Assembly: GCA_964472545.1 (NCBI GenBank)
Contig: CAYYNP010000400.1
Coordinates: 1 to 7,682, forward strand
Length of the DNA: 7,682 nucleotides
Direction of reading: 5' to 3'
DNA from: CAYYNP01 sp964472545
GTDB taxonomy: Bacteria; Planctomycetota; Planctomycetia; Pirellulales; Thermoguttaceae
Each line of letters begins with the position of its first letter. The stretch's first letter is position 1. Positions 1 through 6,780 of the stretch are shown piece after piece. The notes beneath the pieces were generated by a model that saw nothing but the letters and a program-made list of their open reading frames with translations, was not told the origin of the DNA and did no database searches. Both the position numbers and the translations under genes were made by a program.

Positions 1-562
1 CCGTTCGCAGCACGTGCAGGTTCACCTGTTCGACGGCTACTGGGAAGACATCGGGACGATCAAGTCGTTCTTCGAGGCCAACCTGCAATTGGCCACGCCG
101 GATCCGCCGTTCGAGTTGGCCTTGGCCGATGCGCCGATCTACTCGCGTGCGAGGGTCCTGCCACCTTCGCGTTGTGAGGGTGCCGCGATGCGCGGCAGCC
201 TGATCGCCGACGGTTGTGTGATCGAACAGGGCGCGGTGATCGAAAACAGCGTCATCGGACTGCGATGTTTGATCGGCCGCGACGTGCAGATCCGCAACTC
301 GATCTTGATGGGCAACGACTACTACGAGGCGCCCGGCGAACTGGCCGAAGGCAAGTCGAACGGCCGTCCGCCGCTGGGCGTGGGAGCCGGCACGCAGATC
401 GAAGGCGCCATCGTCGACAAGAACTGCCGCATCGGGCGCAACGTGCGGATCATCAACTGCGATGCCGTCGATTCGTCTGAAGAGACACCCCACGCAATGG
501 TGCGCGACGGGATCATGGTGGTGCCCAAAGAGACGACGCTGCCGGACGGGTGGACGTTCTGA
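1..562 (+). CDS. glgC: Glucose-1-phosphate adenylyltransferase (ADP-glucose pyrophosphorylase), C-terminal part
   Basis: This is the 3' part of a gene whose start lies before the window; the reading frame is open from base 2 to the TGA at 560-562 and gives 186 residues. The enzyme makes ADP-glucose and pyrophosphate from ATP and glucose-1-phosphate, the committed step of bacterial glycogen synthesis in the cytoplasm. Seen: the motif GYWEDIGTIKSF near the left edge, which is the conserved end of the nucleotidyltransferase domain. It is followed by hexapeptide-like repeats typical of the left-handed beta-helix (GCVIEQGAVIENSVIG), then MGNDYYE, then VDKNCRIGRNVRI, and finally a VRDGIMVVPKE tail. 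These match the plant/cyanobacterial type of GlgC more than the enterobacterial type. The family is usually about 420-430 residues, so over half is missing to the left. The GTG at 14 is an internal codon, not a start. No frameshift is visible. Confidence 0.93.
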   Translation, partial: RSQHVQVHLFDGYWEDIGTIKSFFEANLQLATPDPPFELALADAPIYSRARVLPPSRCEGAAMRGSLIADGCVIEQGAVIENSVIGLRCLIGRDVQIRNSILMGNDYYEAPGELAEGKSNGRPPLGVGAGTQIEGAIVDKNCRIGRNVRIINCDAVDSSEETPHAMVRDGIMVVPKETTLPDGWTF

Positions 563-566
563 GATA

Positions 567-662
567 GTAGGCGTCTTGCTCCGCAAGACGCAGCCTAAGA
601 CAGTAGCCGTCTCGCTCCGCGAGACGCAGCCGTTACGACATCTTGCGGAGCAAGATGACTAC
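567..662. repeat. Cluster of three 29-nt hairpin repeats between convergent gene ends
   Basis: Three related units fill almost the whole gap between glgC and the next gene. Unit 1 (567-595, +) has stem 571-579/583-591 with a TCC loop. Unit 2 (603-631, +) has stem 608-615/619-626 with a TCC loop and starts exactly 36 bases after unit 1. Unit 3 is inverted (662-634, -), with stem 639-646/650-657, reading TCC in the loop on the minus strand. Each unit starts with GTAG, and units 1 and 2 end with AGCC. Units 1 and 2 differ at three positions, two of which face each other in the stem (T-A becomes C-G). Unit 3 has another paired swap (G-C becomes A-T). No run of T follows any stem, so these do not look like classical intrinsic terminators, although their place suits transcript 3'-end protection or bidirectional termination. 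A REP-like dispersed element is the likeliest nature (inference). Confidence 0.85.
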
Positions 663-677
663 TTTACGATCGTCGGC

Positions 678-1886
678 CTAGCCGTCGCGCCAGGAGAACG
701 AGATCCCTTCGATCTCCACCAGCAACTCCGGCCGGCAGACGTCGGCCACCAGGTAGATCGTGGGGACCTCGCCGAAGCGGGCTTCGCAGACGGCCTTGGT
801 CTTGGGGTAGTCTTCCTGGTTCTTGATGTAGACGCGTACCAAGGCCAGATTGTCCAGCGTCGCACCCAGGCCGGGTACGCCGTGCTGCTTGAAGTTCTCT
901 TCGCCGATCAACGCCGCGATATTGTCCAGCGTTTGATGGGTCTGGCCCTCGACGTCGCCGATGAATCGCGTCTCGGAGTGGGTGATGCTGGCCGTGCCGG
1001 AGATGAACGTGGTGGCCAGGTTCCCCGTCACGATCGCCATCGCCCGGGCGAACTTGGGACTCTCCGACCCGTATTTCTCGCTATAGTCAAAGGCCGACGT
1101 CTGTTGGGGGTTTTCCAACGGCAACAGCGAGAGGTCGCTGCGGTCGCTGACCAGCGCCAAACTCGACATCACGACGTCCTTGCCGTTGGTGCCGATTCCG
1201 GTGCTGGCCGGGTAGATCGTCTTGTCGATGCCCGGCACCACCCGGCCTGAGCCGAACTCCATTTCGTTGTAGAAGTCGGTCCGGGCCCGATTCAATTCCT
1301 TGTAGCGCTGCGTGTCGCCTTCGGGGCCGACGATATCACCCAGATAGAGCCAGGTGCGAATGATCTGGTCGTAACGGAACCCCCTCGCTGCGAGTTCCTC
1401 GGCCGTACGGCGGAAGATCTCCAGCGATCGGTCGTAAACGGCCGTAGAGTCAGTCTCGGGGTAGACGTTGGCCAGGTGGACCCAGACGACGCCGTCGTGG
1501 CTGGAAGCCACCATCCGTTCGGAAAACCGCTGGATCTGCGCCTCTCCCTCGCCTCCCACGCCCAGGGCCTCGATCTCGACCAGCTTGCCGCCGCAGGGCG
1601 CCTGGGGAATGTAGATCGTGGCGGGCATTTGGTCGCCGTAGAAATCCTTCATGATTTCCCGGCACGCGCCGATCTGGTCGATGTCTCGCATGAAGACGGC
1701 CTGCCGGACGATCGTACCTCGCGTGCCTTCTTCGTCCATCACGGCCTGGATGGTGTTCAGGGCGTCGCGGGCCTGAGAGTCCAAGTCGTCGCCCTGGCGG
1801 GGAACGGCGCTGGCGAGGATGTGACGCGTTCCGTCAAGCCCGACGACCGCATAGCCGACACCCTCACTGGACTCTTTTCTGATCAT
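678..1886 (-). CDS. RidA/YjgF-superfamily protein with chorismatase-like (FkbO/Hyg5/XanB2-like) second half
   Basis: A 402-residue, probably cytoplasmic protein with no signal peptide or membrane span. Three RidA-like modules can be seen. Module 1 (about 10-112) has the RidA pattern around RQAVFMRDIDQ and ends in KLVEIEALGV. Module 2 is at about 119-248 and contains RTWLYLGDI, RYKELNRARTDFY and PASTGIG. Module 3 (about 277-397) contains SGTASITHSETR and QTHQTLDNIAAL, and ends in CRPELLVEIEGISF. Modules 2 and 3, with the linker ENPQQTSAFDY..KYG (258-273), resemble chorismatases, which hydrolyse or rearrange chorismate and share the YjgF fold. Cys384 and Glu391 lie in the C-terminal motif where chorismatases keep catalytic residues. 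The Arg that defines imine-hydrolysing RidA proteins (PAR motif) is not seen in any module (PAT, PAS, PTI), so simple RidA activity is unlikely. Substrate unknown. ATG 1886 is preferred over ATG 1928 because a good ribosome-binding site precedes it and conserved sequence starts just after. It stands alone and converges on glgC. Confidence 0.85.
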   Translation of the reverse strand: MIRKESSEGVGYAVVGLDGTRHILASAVPRQGDDLDSQARDALNTIQAVMDEEGTRGTIVRQAVFMRDIDQIGACREIMKDFYGDQMPATIYIPQAPCGGKLVEIEALGVGGEGEAQIQRFSERMVASSHDGVVWVHLANVYPETDSTAVYDRSLEIFRRTAEELAARGFRYDQIIRTWLYLGDIVGPEGDTQRYKELNRARTDFYNEMEFGSGRVVPGIDKTIYPASTGIGTNGKDVVMSSLALVSDRSDLSLLPLENPQQTSAFDYSEKYGSESPKFARAMAIVTGNLATTFISGTASITHSETRFIGDVEGQTHQTLDNIAALIGEENFKQHGVPGLGATLDNLALVRVYIKNQEDYPKTKAVCEARFGEVPTIYLVADVCRPELLVEIEGISFSWRDG

Positions 1887-1892
1887 CTGCTT

Positions 1893-1897
1893 TCCTT
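1893..1897 (-). promoter_or_regulatory. Ribosome-binding site fixing the start at 1886
   Basis: On the minus strand AAGGA lies six bases before the ATG at 1886. The upstream in-frame ATG at 1928 has an AAGG that touches it directly, which is too close to work well. The 14 extra residues it would add are Gln/Lys-rich and unlike the family. The site therefore supports the shorter protein. Confidence 0.6.
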
Positions 1898-1950
1898 GTT
1901 GCTTTCCCTGACGCGACGCCGCGAACATCCTTCACTGGATGCCCGGTCAA

Positions 1951-1974
1951 GCCGCCTCGCCGCACTGAGGCGGC
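1951..1974 (-). other. GC-rich hairpin in the leader of the RidA/chorismatase-like gene
   Basis: An 8-bp perfect stem, GCCGCCTC (1951-1958) with GAGGCGGC (1967-1974), encloses an 8-base loop. It lies 65 bases upstream of the ATG at 1886, so it would be in the 5' untranslated RNA if transcription starts further upstream. No T run follows on either strand, which argues against an intrinsic terminator. A chance GC-rich palindrome is possible. Confidence 0.4.
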
Positions 1975-2288
1975 GTCACATCGTTGGAGTTCAGGGGTGG
2001 GTCAATCCGGCGTGGGCTCAAGGCAGGCATAATCTACACCCCAACCCCGTACTCTAACCAGCCCCAGGTTACTCAATGACGAGCCCTGTGTCGATAGCGC
2101 AACCGACCGCATCGGCCCTACTTTCGCTCTGTTAGACCGCAGGTGAAGGCGTGTATCGGCTGGGCAACCCCTACTCGATTGATCCGAAAGTTAATAAGTA
2201 AACTAACCTTTGTCGCGGCCCGGTTTCGCAACAGCTCAGCCGTGGCGAGGCCGACGCCGAGGAGAGGGCCGGGAGATTTGAATCGCGC

Positions 2289-2308
2289 CTGAAACCTTGC
2301 GAGTTCAG
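2289..2308 (-). terminator. Possible imperfect hairpin after the TolC gene
   Basis: Read on the minus strand, an 8-position stem with one mismatch and one G-T pair closes on a GCAA loop, a GNRA-type tetraloop that is stable in RNA. It lies about 40 bases after the TolC stop codon, where a transcript end would be expected. No T-rich tract follows, so it is at best a weak terminator or a 3'-end stabilising structure. Confidence 0.3.
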
Positions 2309-2349
2309 CTACACGATTTTCCCTAGCGCCCCCGCTCAGAAGCCGCCGA

Positions 2350-4314
2350 TCAGAGGCCTTCGTCGCGGAAGGGGTTGCTCGGAGGAAGGACGCCGCGGCT
2401 GACGATCGGCGGGTCGTTGTGGCCGTAGTCGATCGGTCGGGGGCGCCCCCGCAAGCGTTCCCGCTTGGCGGCGTCGAGATAGGCCTTTCGCGGCCACGGC
2501 CCTTCAGCCAGCGCCACCCCACAGTAGTCCAGCAGCGTGCCCTTCTCGAAGTGGACGTTGCGATGGGCCAGGGTGTACTCGACCATCGACTGATAGTAGC
2601 GGCTCTCGGCGTCGGCGCAGCGCCGCAGTGCGTCGAGCACCACGAAGAACTCGACCTTGTCGTCTTCGTAGGCCGCCTGCAACGACGCCAATTGCTGCTG
2701 GGCGGCCAGCCGGCGGTTGAACGCGATCTGCATCACTTGATACGCCCGTTTCATCTCGGCCACGGCGTTGCTCAAATCGTGGACGACTTGCCGCTCCTGT
2801 TCCCGCAAGACGGTCTTCTCGCGCGCCAAACTGAGTTCGGAATTCCGCACCGCCGCGTGGGCTTGGCGATAGCCGATGGGCATCGAGAACTCGACCCCCA
2901 TTTGCCACTCCTGAAAATCGCCGCCCGTCAGATCGGCCATGGCGTTGTCGAAACGGGCGACACCGTCGGTGTCCGAGTCGATCAGATGCGCTCCGAAGCC
3001 CCGCCAGCGATAGCGGCCCACCACGTCCAAGTCGGGCAAGAGAAAGTTGCGATGGGCGATCAATTGAAGTTCGTGCCCCTTGACGCGCCACCGCTGCCGC
3101 CGCAACTCGGCCCGCCGGGCGAGTGATTCGGTGGTGATTTGCCCCCAATCGAAAACGATCGGCGAAATGCTCGGTTCGTCGGCCGGGCGGATGAGTTGTT
3201 GGCCGTTCAGCGGCAGCCCGATCAACAGCCGCAAACGCCGTTCGGCCACGTGTACGCCGGAGATGCCGCGAAACGTGCCGGAACTGCTGCCGTTGTTGGT
3301 TCGCGTGCCTTCCAGCGGCCGGCCGGCCAGGGCGTTTTGGACTTCTTCCTCGAATTGGAAGTACTGCGCTCGGGCTTGCGCCTCCTTTTCGGCCTCGCCG
3401 CCGCGCCGCCCCGCCTGATACAGCGCGTCGACCCGGCGCCACGTATCGAGGCTCAGGTCGCGTGCCCGAACCTTCACGTCCAGGTCGCGGTAAGCGAAGT
3501 AGAGATCCCAATAGGCGTTCTCGACGTTGCTGATGAAGTCTCGCAGCCCGAGTTGAAACTCCGCCAGGCTGACGTCGGTGCGGACCCGTGCGATCAACAC
3601 GCCGTTTAGCGCCCCGGGGCTCCCATCGGGACCGGCGATGCGATTGAATTGCATTCCGCTGCTCTGCAACAGAGGATGCCGCACTTCGCCCTCGAGATGG
3701 ACGTTCCAAGCACCGCCGGCAAACTCGTTGCCCAACGCCGTTTCGTTGTCGAAGTCGACGTGCTTGCGCAGCGTGAAACGGCTGCCGGTGGCGGCCTGCT
3801 TGGAGATTTCCGTCTCGAAGACGTCGTAATCCTGCTGATAGAACCCCAAGTCGCCGAGGAAGCGGTTGTTTAGCCGGCGGTCGTTGTTCTCGAAGAACAG
3901 GCCGGTGGAAAACTCGGCGTCGAAGGCGCTCAGGGCGGCTTCCGGGCCGAACCGCGGGTCCGATTCCTGGATCCCCGGCTCGTACGAAGTCTGGATGCTC
4001 TCCGGCGAGCGCAGCACCGTGCCGCCGAGGTCGCGCAGCACCTTCGAGTGCATCAGGGCCAGGCGGACGACCTCTTCGAGCGAAACGTCCCAGTGTTCGA
4101 CCGGGGCATCGAGAACGGTGTGGGGCTCGAAGTCGCCCACGACCTCCGGATCGGTGGGCGCCTGGACGGTCGGGTGCTCGATCTCTGTGGCCAGTGCCCG
4201 GTAGTGGGCCAGATCGTCGCCGCTGGTAAAGGTCGGCCTTCGCGCGAAGCAGCCCGGCGACGCCAACAACGCGCCGGCTAAGAGCCACGCTAGCGGAGCG
4301 AATACTCGTTTCAT
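2350..4314 (-). CDS. TolC-family outer-membrane efflux channel, probable lipoprotein
   Basis: A 654-residue member of the outer-membrane efflux protein (OEP/TolC) family. These trimers form a beta-barrel in the outer membrane and a long helical tunnel across the periplasm. Seen: an N-terminal signal starting MKRVFAPLAWLLAGALL, with Cys22 after SPG as a likely but non-ideal lipidation site. Two helical halves follow: about 252-329 (NVENAYWDLYFAYRDL, then an Ala/Glu/Gln-rich helix) and about 489-594 (REKTVLREQERQVVHDL, RRLAAQQQLASLQAAYE). Each half follows a beta-strand-rich section (about 135-245 and 427-486), as in the family's internal duplication. A Ser/Gly-rich insert sits at about 330-353, and a basic, proline-containing tail fills about 595-654. 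TolC is usually 430-500 residues, so this one is long. ATG 4314 is preferred over GTG 4347 because it starts the signal peptide directly. The gene diverges from two adaptor genes, so it is probably their outer-membrane partner. No symbol is given because tolC orthology is not established. Confidence 0.9.
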   Translation of the reverse strand: MKRVFAPLAWLLAGALLASPGCFARRPTFTSGDDLAHYRALATEIEHPTVQAPTDPEVVGDFEPHTVLDAPVEHWDVSLEEVVRLALMHSKVLRDLGGTVLRSPESIQTSYEPGIQESDPRFGPEAALSAFDAEFSTGLFFENNDRRLNNRFLGDLGFYQQDYDVFETEISKQAATGSRFTLRKHVDFDNETALGNEFAGGAWNVHLEGEVRHPLLQSSGMQFNRIAGPDGSPGALNGVLIARVRTDVSLAEFQLGLRDFISNVENAYWDLYFAYRDLDVKVRARDLSLDTWRRVDALYQAGRRGGEAEKEAQARAQYFQFEEEVQNALAGRPLEGTRTNNGSSSGTFRGISGVHVAERRLRLLIGLPLNGQQLIRPADEPSISPIVFDWGQITTESLARRAELRRQRWRVKGHELQLIAHRNFLLPDLDVVGRYRWRGFGAHLIDSDTDGVARFDNAMADLTGGDFQEWQMGVEFSMPIGYRQAHAAVRNSELSLAREKTVLREQERQVVHDLSNAVAEMKRAYQVMQIAFNRRLAAQQQLASLQAAYEDDKVEFFVVLDALRRCADAESRYYQSMVEYTLAHRNVHFEKGTLLDYCGVALAEGPWPRKAYLDAAKRERLRGRPRPIDYGHNDPPIVSRGVLPPSNPFRDEGL

Positions 4315-4370
4315 CGGCAGCCGAGCCTTGGTGACGAGGTCTACCACGACGGAAACGCGGGGCTGGATTC

Positions 4371-4408
4371 GCCGGGACTGTGCCCGGCAAGAGTCCGCCC
4401 GCGCGGAC
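4371..4408 (-). other. Two adjacent hairpins in the TolC gene leader
   Basis: Two perfect 6-bp stems lie four bases apart: GCCGGG/CCCGGC (4371-4376 with 4383-4388, loop of six) and GTCCGC/GCGGAC (4393-4398 with 4403-4408, loop of four). On the minus strand they lie about 57-94 bases before the TolC start codon, so they could be part of its 5' untranslated RNA. No downstream T run is present. In DNA this GC-rich they may be chance. Confidence 0.35.
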
Positions 4409-4480
4409 CGGCCACTCTGGAAGTAGCCGGTGTTCCTTCTCTTCGGCAGAGCGGCGGCCCTCCTATTCCTAATTCTTGAC

Positions 4481-4491
4481 GTAATCGTTAC
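4481..4491. promoter_or_regulatory. Small palindrome, possible operator
   Basis: GTAATCGTTAC is a palindrome with GTAA/TTAC arms around a 3-base centre. It lies in the AT-richer middle of the divergent region, directly overlapping the end of the -35-like TTGACG. The position suits a regulator-binding site, but the palindrome is short and no regulator gene is in the window. Confidence 0.25.
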
Positions 4492-4589
4492 AGACGGACC
4501 TCCCTATTCACCGCCCGCAACCCTATTGGCCCAGATTACCCATCCCTGAGCTTCTCCGAACATCCCATAACCGAACCGAACGGTATACT

Positions 4590-4594
4590 GGAGG
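4590..4594 (+). promoter_or_regulatory. Ribosome-binding site of the GAF-adaptor gene
   Basis: GGAGG followed by GAG sits directly before the ATG at 4598. The match to the Shine-Dalgarno core is strong, but the spacing of three bases is shorter than usual. It supports initiation at or very near 4598. Confidence 0.55.
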
Positions 4595-4597
4595 GAG

Positions 4598-6733
4598 ATG
4601 ACCCCCGATGCTTCTCACCCCCAGCCCGAGCCGGCCCATCCCGAGCCGGCCTCTTGCGAGACGACCGCCGAAGCTTGGCGCGAGCTCGACGACCTGATCG
4701 ACCAGATCGCCGGGCTGTCGACTTCGGCGCTGTCGCCGGAGGAGTTCTATGCCGAGTTGGTCAACCGGGTCGTGTCGGCCACGGCCGCGGTTGGCGGCGC
4801 GATTTGGAGTGGTTTGCCCGGAGAAGAGCGCGAAGAGGTTCGTTTGGAGCATCGGGTCAACCTGCCGGGCTCCCTCTCGGGCGAGAACTCCCCAGAGCGG
4901 CGTTCGCACGCCAAGCTGCTGCGGCAGGTGTTGCGAACGCAGCGGGCCACTGTGGTGCCCCCCGCCTCCGGGCCAGCCGACGCCGACGCGACCGCCAACC
5001 CAACGGAATTCGTCCTGGTGGTGGCTCCATGGACGCTCGACGACGGAACGCCTGGCAGCACGGGAGACGAGAGCGGCGGAGCCGGCCTGATCGAGTTGTT
5101 CCAGCGGCCGCAAACGAGCCCCTCGGCCCAGCGGGGATATCTCCATTTGCTCACGGCCGTGGCGGAACTGGTAGCCGACTTCGAGCGCCATCGGCGGCTG
5201 CGCGAGTTTGGCCGCCAGCAACAGCGGATCGGCGGCTTCGAACAATTCGTCGGCCAGATCCACGGCAGCCTCGACCTGAAGACCACCGCCTTTCGGATCG
5301 TCAACGAAGGACGACGGCTGATCGAATGCGATCGTGTGAGCCTGGCCGTGATGCACGGCCGGCGGTGCCGGCTGGCGGCCGTGAGTGGAGCCGACGAAAT
5401 CAACCATCGCAGCAACACGGCTGCCCGGCTGCGCCGACTGTGCAAAGCGACCGCGACCATCGGCGAGCCGATCTGGTATCCCGTGGCGCACCCCGCGGAG
5501 CCGAACGCGGCCGACTTGCCCGGCGAGTTGACGCCCCAGGTGGAAGATCGGCTCAGCGCCTACCTCGACGTTTCCCACGCGCGCAGTCTGGGCGTGATCC
5601 CGCTGGCAGCATCGGCAGAAGAAGAGCGCACGCAACGGCCGGAAGTAATCGGCGTGCTGGTCGTCGAACGGTTTCAAGGTGTCTGCGACGAACGGATACG
5701 CCGGGCAACGAATGCCGTGTGCCGCCATGGTACCCAGGCGCTGTGCAACGCGTTGGAGCTGCGCAACGTGCCTTTCGGACGGTTGCTGCGAACCGTCGGC
5801 AAAGCCCGCTGGTTTGTTCGTGCGCGGCAGTTGCCCAAGACACTGCTGGCGACGTCTGCCTTGATTGCCGCCGCGATTGCCCTGGCCACCGTGCCGGCGG
5901 ATTTCGAGATCGAGGCTCGGGGTACGCTGCAGCCGGTCGAGCGCCGCGAGATCTTTGCCCCGGACGACGGTCTGGTGGTCGCTCTGAAAGCGAAGCATGC
6001 TCGGGAGGTCGATGCGGGGCAACTGCTCGCCGTGTTGCACAGCCCGCAGCTCGACTTCGAGCGGGAGCGGATCGAGGGTGAGATCCGCACGGCCGAGAAG
6101 CAACTCGGCACGGTCGAAGCCCAGCGTCTGCTGAATCGCCGCGAGCAAGAGCGGGATCGCCAGCGCCACGCGCAGCTTGCCGCCAAGGAGGCCCAACTCA
6201 CGGCCCAAGAGGCAGAACTGAAGGCGCTGATCGAAGGGCTGACCGAGCAGCAGAAGATCATCGACGCGCAGCAGACGGCACTTCAGATCTGCAGCCCGAT
6301 CAACGGAGAGGTGCTCACCTGGGACCTCGACAGGCGGCTTCGCTCACGGCCGGTCGAGCGAGGGCAGACCTTGATGACGGTGGCCGACAAGCAGGGCCCG
6401 TGGGCGCTCGAGTTGGAGATCCCCGACGATCGGATCGCCCACGTGTTGGCAGCCCGAGACGACTGCGACGCGGATCTCGACGTGACGTTCGTGTTGGCCA
6501 CGGCACCGGACGTAAAGCTCGACGGTAAGCTGCGGCGCGTGGGCACGCGGACCGAGATCGGCCCCTCGCAGCAGGCATTCGTGGCGGCCATCGTCGACGT
6601 CGATCGCGACGAACTTCCCGAACGCGTACCGGGTGCGACCGTGGTGGCCAAGATCCGCTGTGGCCGCCGCCCGATCGGATACGTCTGGCTGCACGATTTG
6701 ATCGACGCGGCGCAGTTGTGGTTTCTGTTTTGA
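4598..6733 (+). CDS. GAF-GAF-HlyD fusion: membrane-anchored efflux adaptor with cytoplasmic sensor-like domains
   Basis: A 711-residue protein. After a Pro/Glu/His-rich start (1-20) come two GAF-like regions, about 29-190 and 213-390. The second is clearer: FVGQIHGSLDLKTTAFRIVNEGRRLIECDRVSLAVM matches the start of many GAF domains, and IGVLVVERF its last strand. GAF domains bind small molecules or mediate dimerisation. One membrane span lies at about 414-433 (LLATSALIAAAIALATV). The rest is a HlyD/membrane-fusion architecture: lipoyl half-motif (about 436-480; FAPDDGLVVALKAKHAREVD), a Gln/Glu-rich coiled coil (about 485-560), second lipoyl half (about 563-597; CSPINGEVLTWD), and a beta-barrel region (about 600-690). 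The likely topology puts GAF in the cytoplasm and the adaptor in the periplasm. Usual adaptors are 350-450 residues, so the N-terminal 400 are an addition. It begins a likely operon with the next adaptor (47-bp gap) and diverges from the TolC gene. The GAF ligand is unknown, and the first GAF call is less sure than the second. Confidence 0.85.
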   Translation: MTPDASHPQPEPAHPEPASCETTAEAWRELDDLIDQIAGLSTSALSPEEFYAELVNRVVSATAAVGGAIWSGLPGEEREEVRLEHRVNLPGSLSGENSPERRSHAKLLRQVLRTQRATVVPPASGPADADATANPTEFVLVVAPWTLDDGTPGSTGDESGGAGLIELFQRPQTSPSAQRGYLHLLTAVAELVADFERHRRLREFGRQQQRIGGFEQFVGQIHGSLDLKTTAFRIVNEGRRLIECDRVSLAVMHGRRCRLAAVSGADEINHRSNTAARLRRLCKATATIGEPIWYPVAHPAEPNAADLPGELTPQVEDRLSAYLDVSHARSLGVIPLAASAEEERTQRPEVIGVLVVERFQGVCDERIRRATNAVCRHGTQALCNALELRNVPFGRLLRTVGKARWFVRARQLPKTLLATSALIAAAIALATVPADFEIEARGTLQPVERREIFAPDDGLVVALKAKHAREVDAGQLLAVLHSPQLDFERERIEGEIRTAEKQLGTVEAQRLLNRREQERDRQRHAQLAAKEAQLTAQEAELKALIEGLTEQQKIIDAQQTALQICSPINGEVLTWDLDRRLRSRPVERGQTLMTVADKQGPWALELEIPDDRIAHVLAARDDCDADLDVTFVLATAPDVKLDGKLRRVGTRTEIGPSQQAFVAAIVDVDRDELPERVPGATVVAKIRCGRRPIGYVWLHDLIDAAQLWFLF
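4625..4651 (+). repeat. Tandem 12-nt repeat coding a Pro-Glu-Pro-Ala motif
   Basis: CCCGAGCCGGCC occurs at 4625-4636 and again at 4640-4651, a 15-base period. It encodes PEPA-H-PEPA near the N-terminus of the GAF-adaptor protein. It is a short in-frame duplication in a flexible, probably disordered leader; such tracts often vary in length between strains. Confidence 0.6.
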
Positions 6734-6766
6734 CGTGCCCATTTACCTTGACGGGGCTGTTTGCTG

Positions 6767-6774
6767 AAGGGAGG
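6767..6774 (+). promoter_or_regulatory. Ribosome-binding site deciding the second adaptor's start
   Basis: AAGGGAGG ends six bases before the ATG at 6781, an excellent Shine-Dalgarno match and spacing. An in-frame GTG at 6718 would start inside the upstream gene and put 21 residues in front of the signal peptide, so it is not preferred. Confidence 0.75.
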
Positions 6775-6780
6775 CCGACG

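Larger units (their letters stand above)
1887..2349. other. 463-bp non-coding gap between two minus-strand genes
   Basis: I see no convincing gene here. Open frames cross it on both strands (for example minus 2118-2522, which overlaps the TolC gene end, and plus 1476-2057), but their products are Arg/Ser-rich or featureless, lack credible starts and look like by-products of high GC. No tRNA-like arms, tandem repeats or transposon ends are visible. The stretch around 2188-2212 is AT-rich compared with its surroundings and could host a promoter for the minus-strand gene at 1886, but no good -35/-10 pair with normal spacing can be named. Two hairpins are listed separately. Confidence 0.6.
4315..4597. 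promoter_or_regulatory. Divergent intergenic region between the channel and adaptor genes
   Basis: These 283 bases separate the start codons of the TolC gene (-) and the GAF-adaptor gene (+), so promoters for both should lie here. The middle (about 4461-4510) is less GC-rich than the flanks and holds TTGACG at 4476-4481, a good -35 match for the plus strand. The nearest -10-like hexamer, TATTCA at 4505-4510, is 23 bases away, which is too far. No confident sigma-70 promoter can be assigned. Sharing one region would allow joint control of all three efflux genes. Confidence 0.5.

Noticed and set aside
571..657. Hairpins after glgC as classical intrinsic terminators
   Set aside because: The stems are strong but no T tract follows on either strand, and the sequence is a repeated unit. 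A repeat-element description fits better, though a role in ending transcripts is not excluded.
567..662. Hairpin cluster as a CRISPR array
   Set aside because: There are only three units, one is inverted, the spacing between units is a few bases and no cas gene is near.
2118..2522. Open frame overlapping the TolC gene end and running into the gap
   Set aside because: It starts inside the TolC gene, has no supporting ribosome-binding site that I can see and no recognisable domain. The 3' part in the gap is not enough to call a gene.
2504..4390. Long open frame on the minus strand in another frame over the TolC gene (628 codons)
   Set aside because: Its product is extremely Arg-rich and has no family features, while the overlapping frame gives a good TolC protein.
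4584..4589. TATACT, a good -10 hexamer match just before the GAF-adaptor gene
   Set aside because: It is 8 bases before the start codon, so RNA would begin at about the ATG and lose the ribosome-binding site, and no -35 match lies 16-18 bases upstream. Probably chance.
4523..6208. Long open frame on the minus strand (561 codons) opposite the GAF-adaptor gene
   Set aside because: It lies wholly antisense to a gene with clear domains, has an Arg/Gln/Gly/His-rich composition and no recognisable motif. In high-GC DNA such mirror frames are common.
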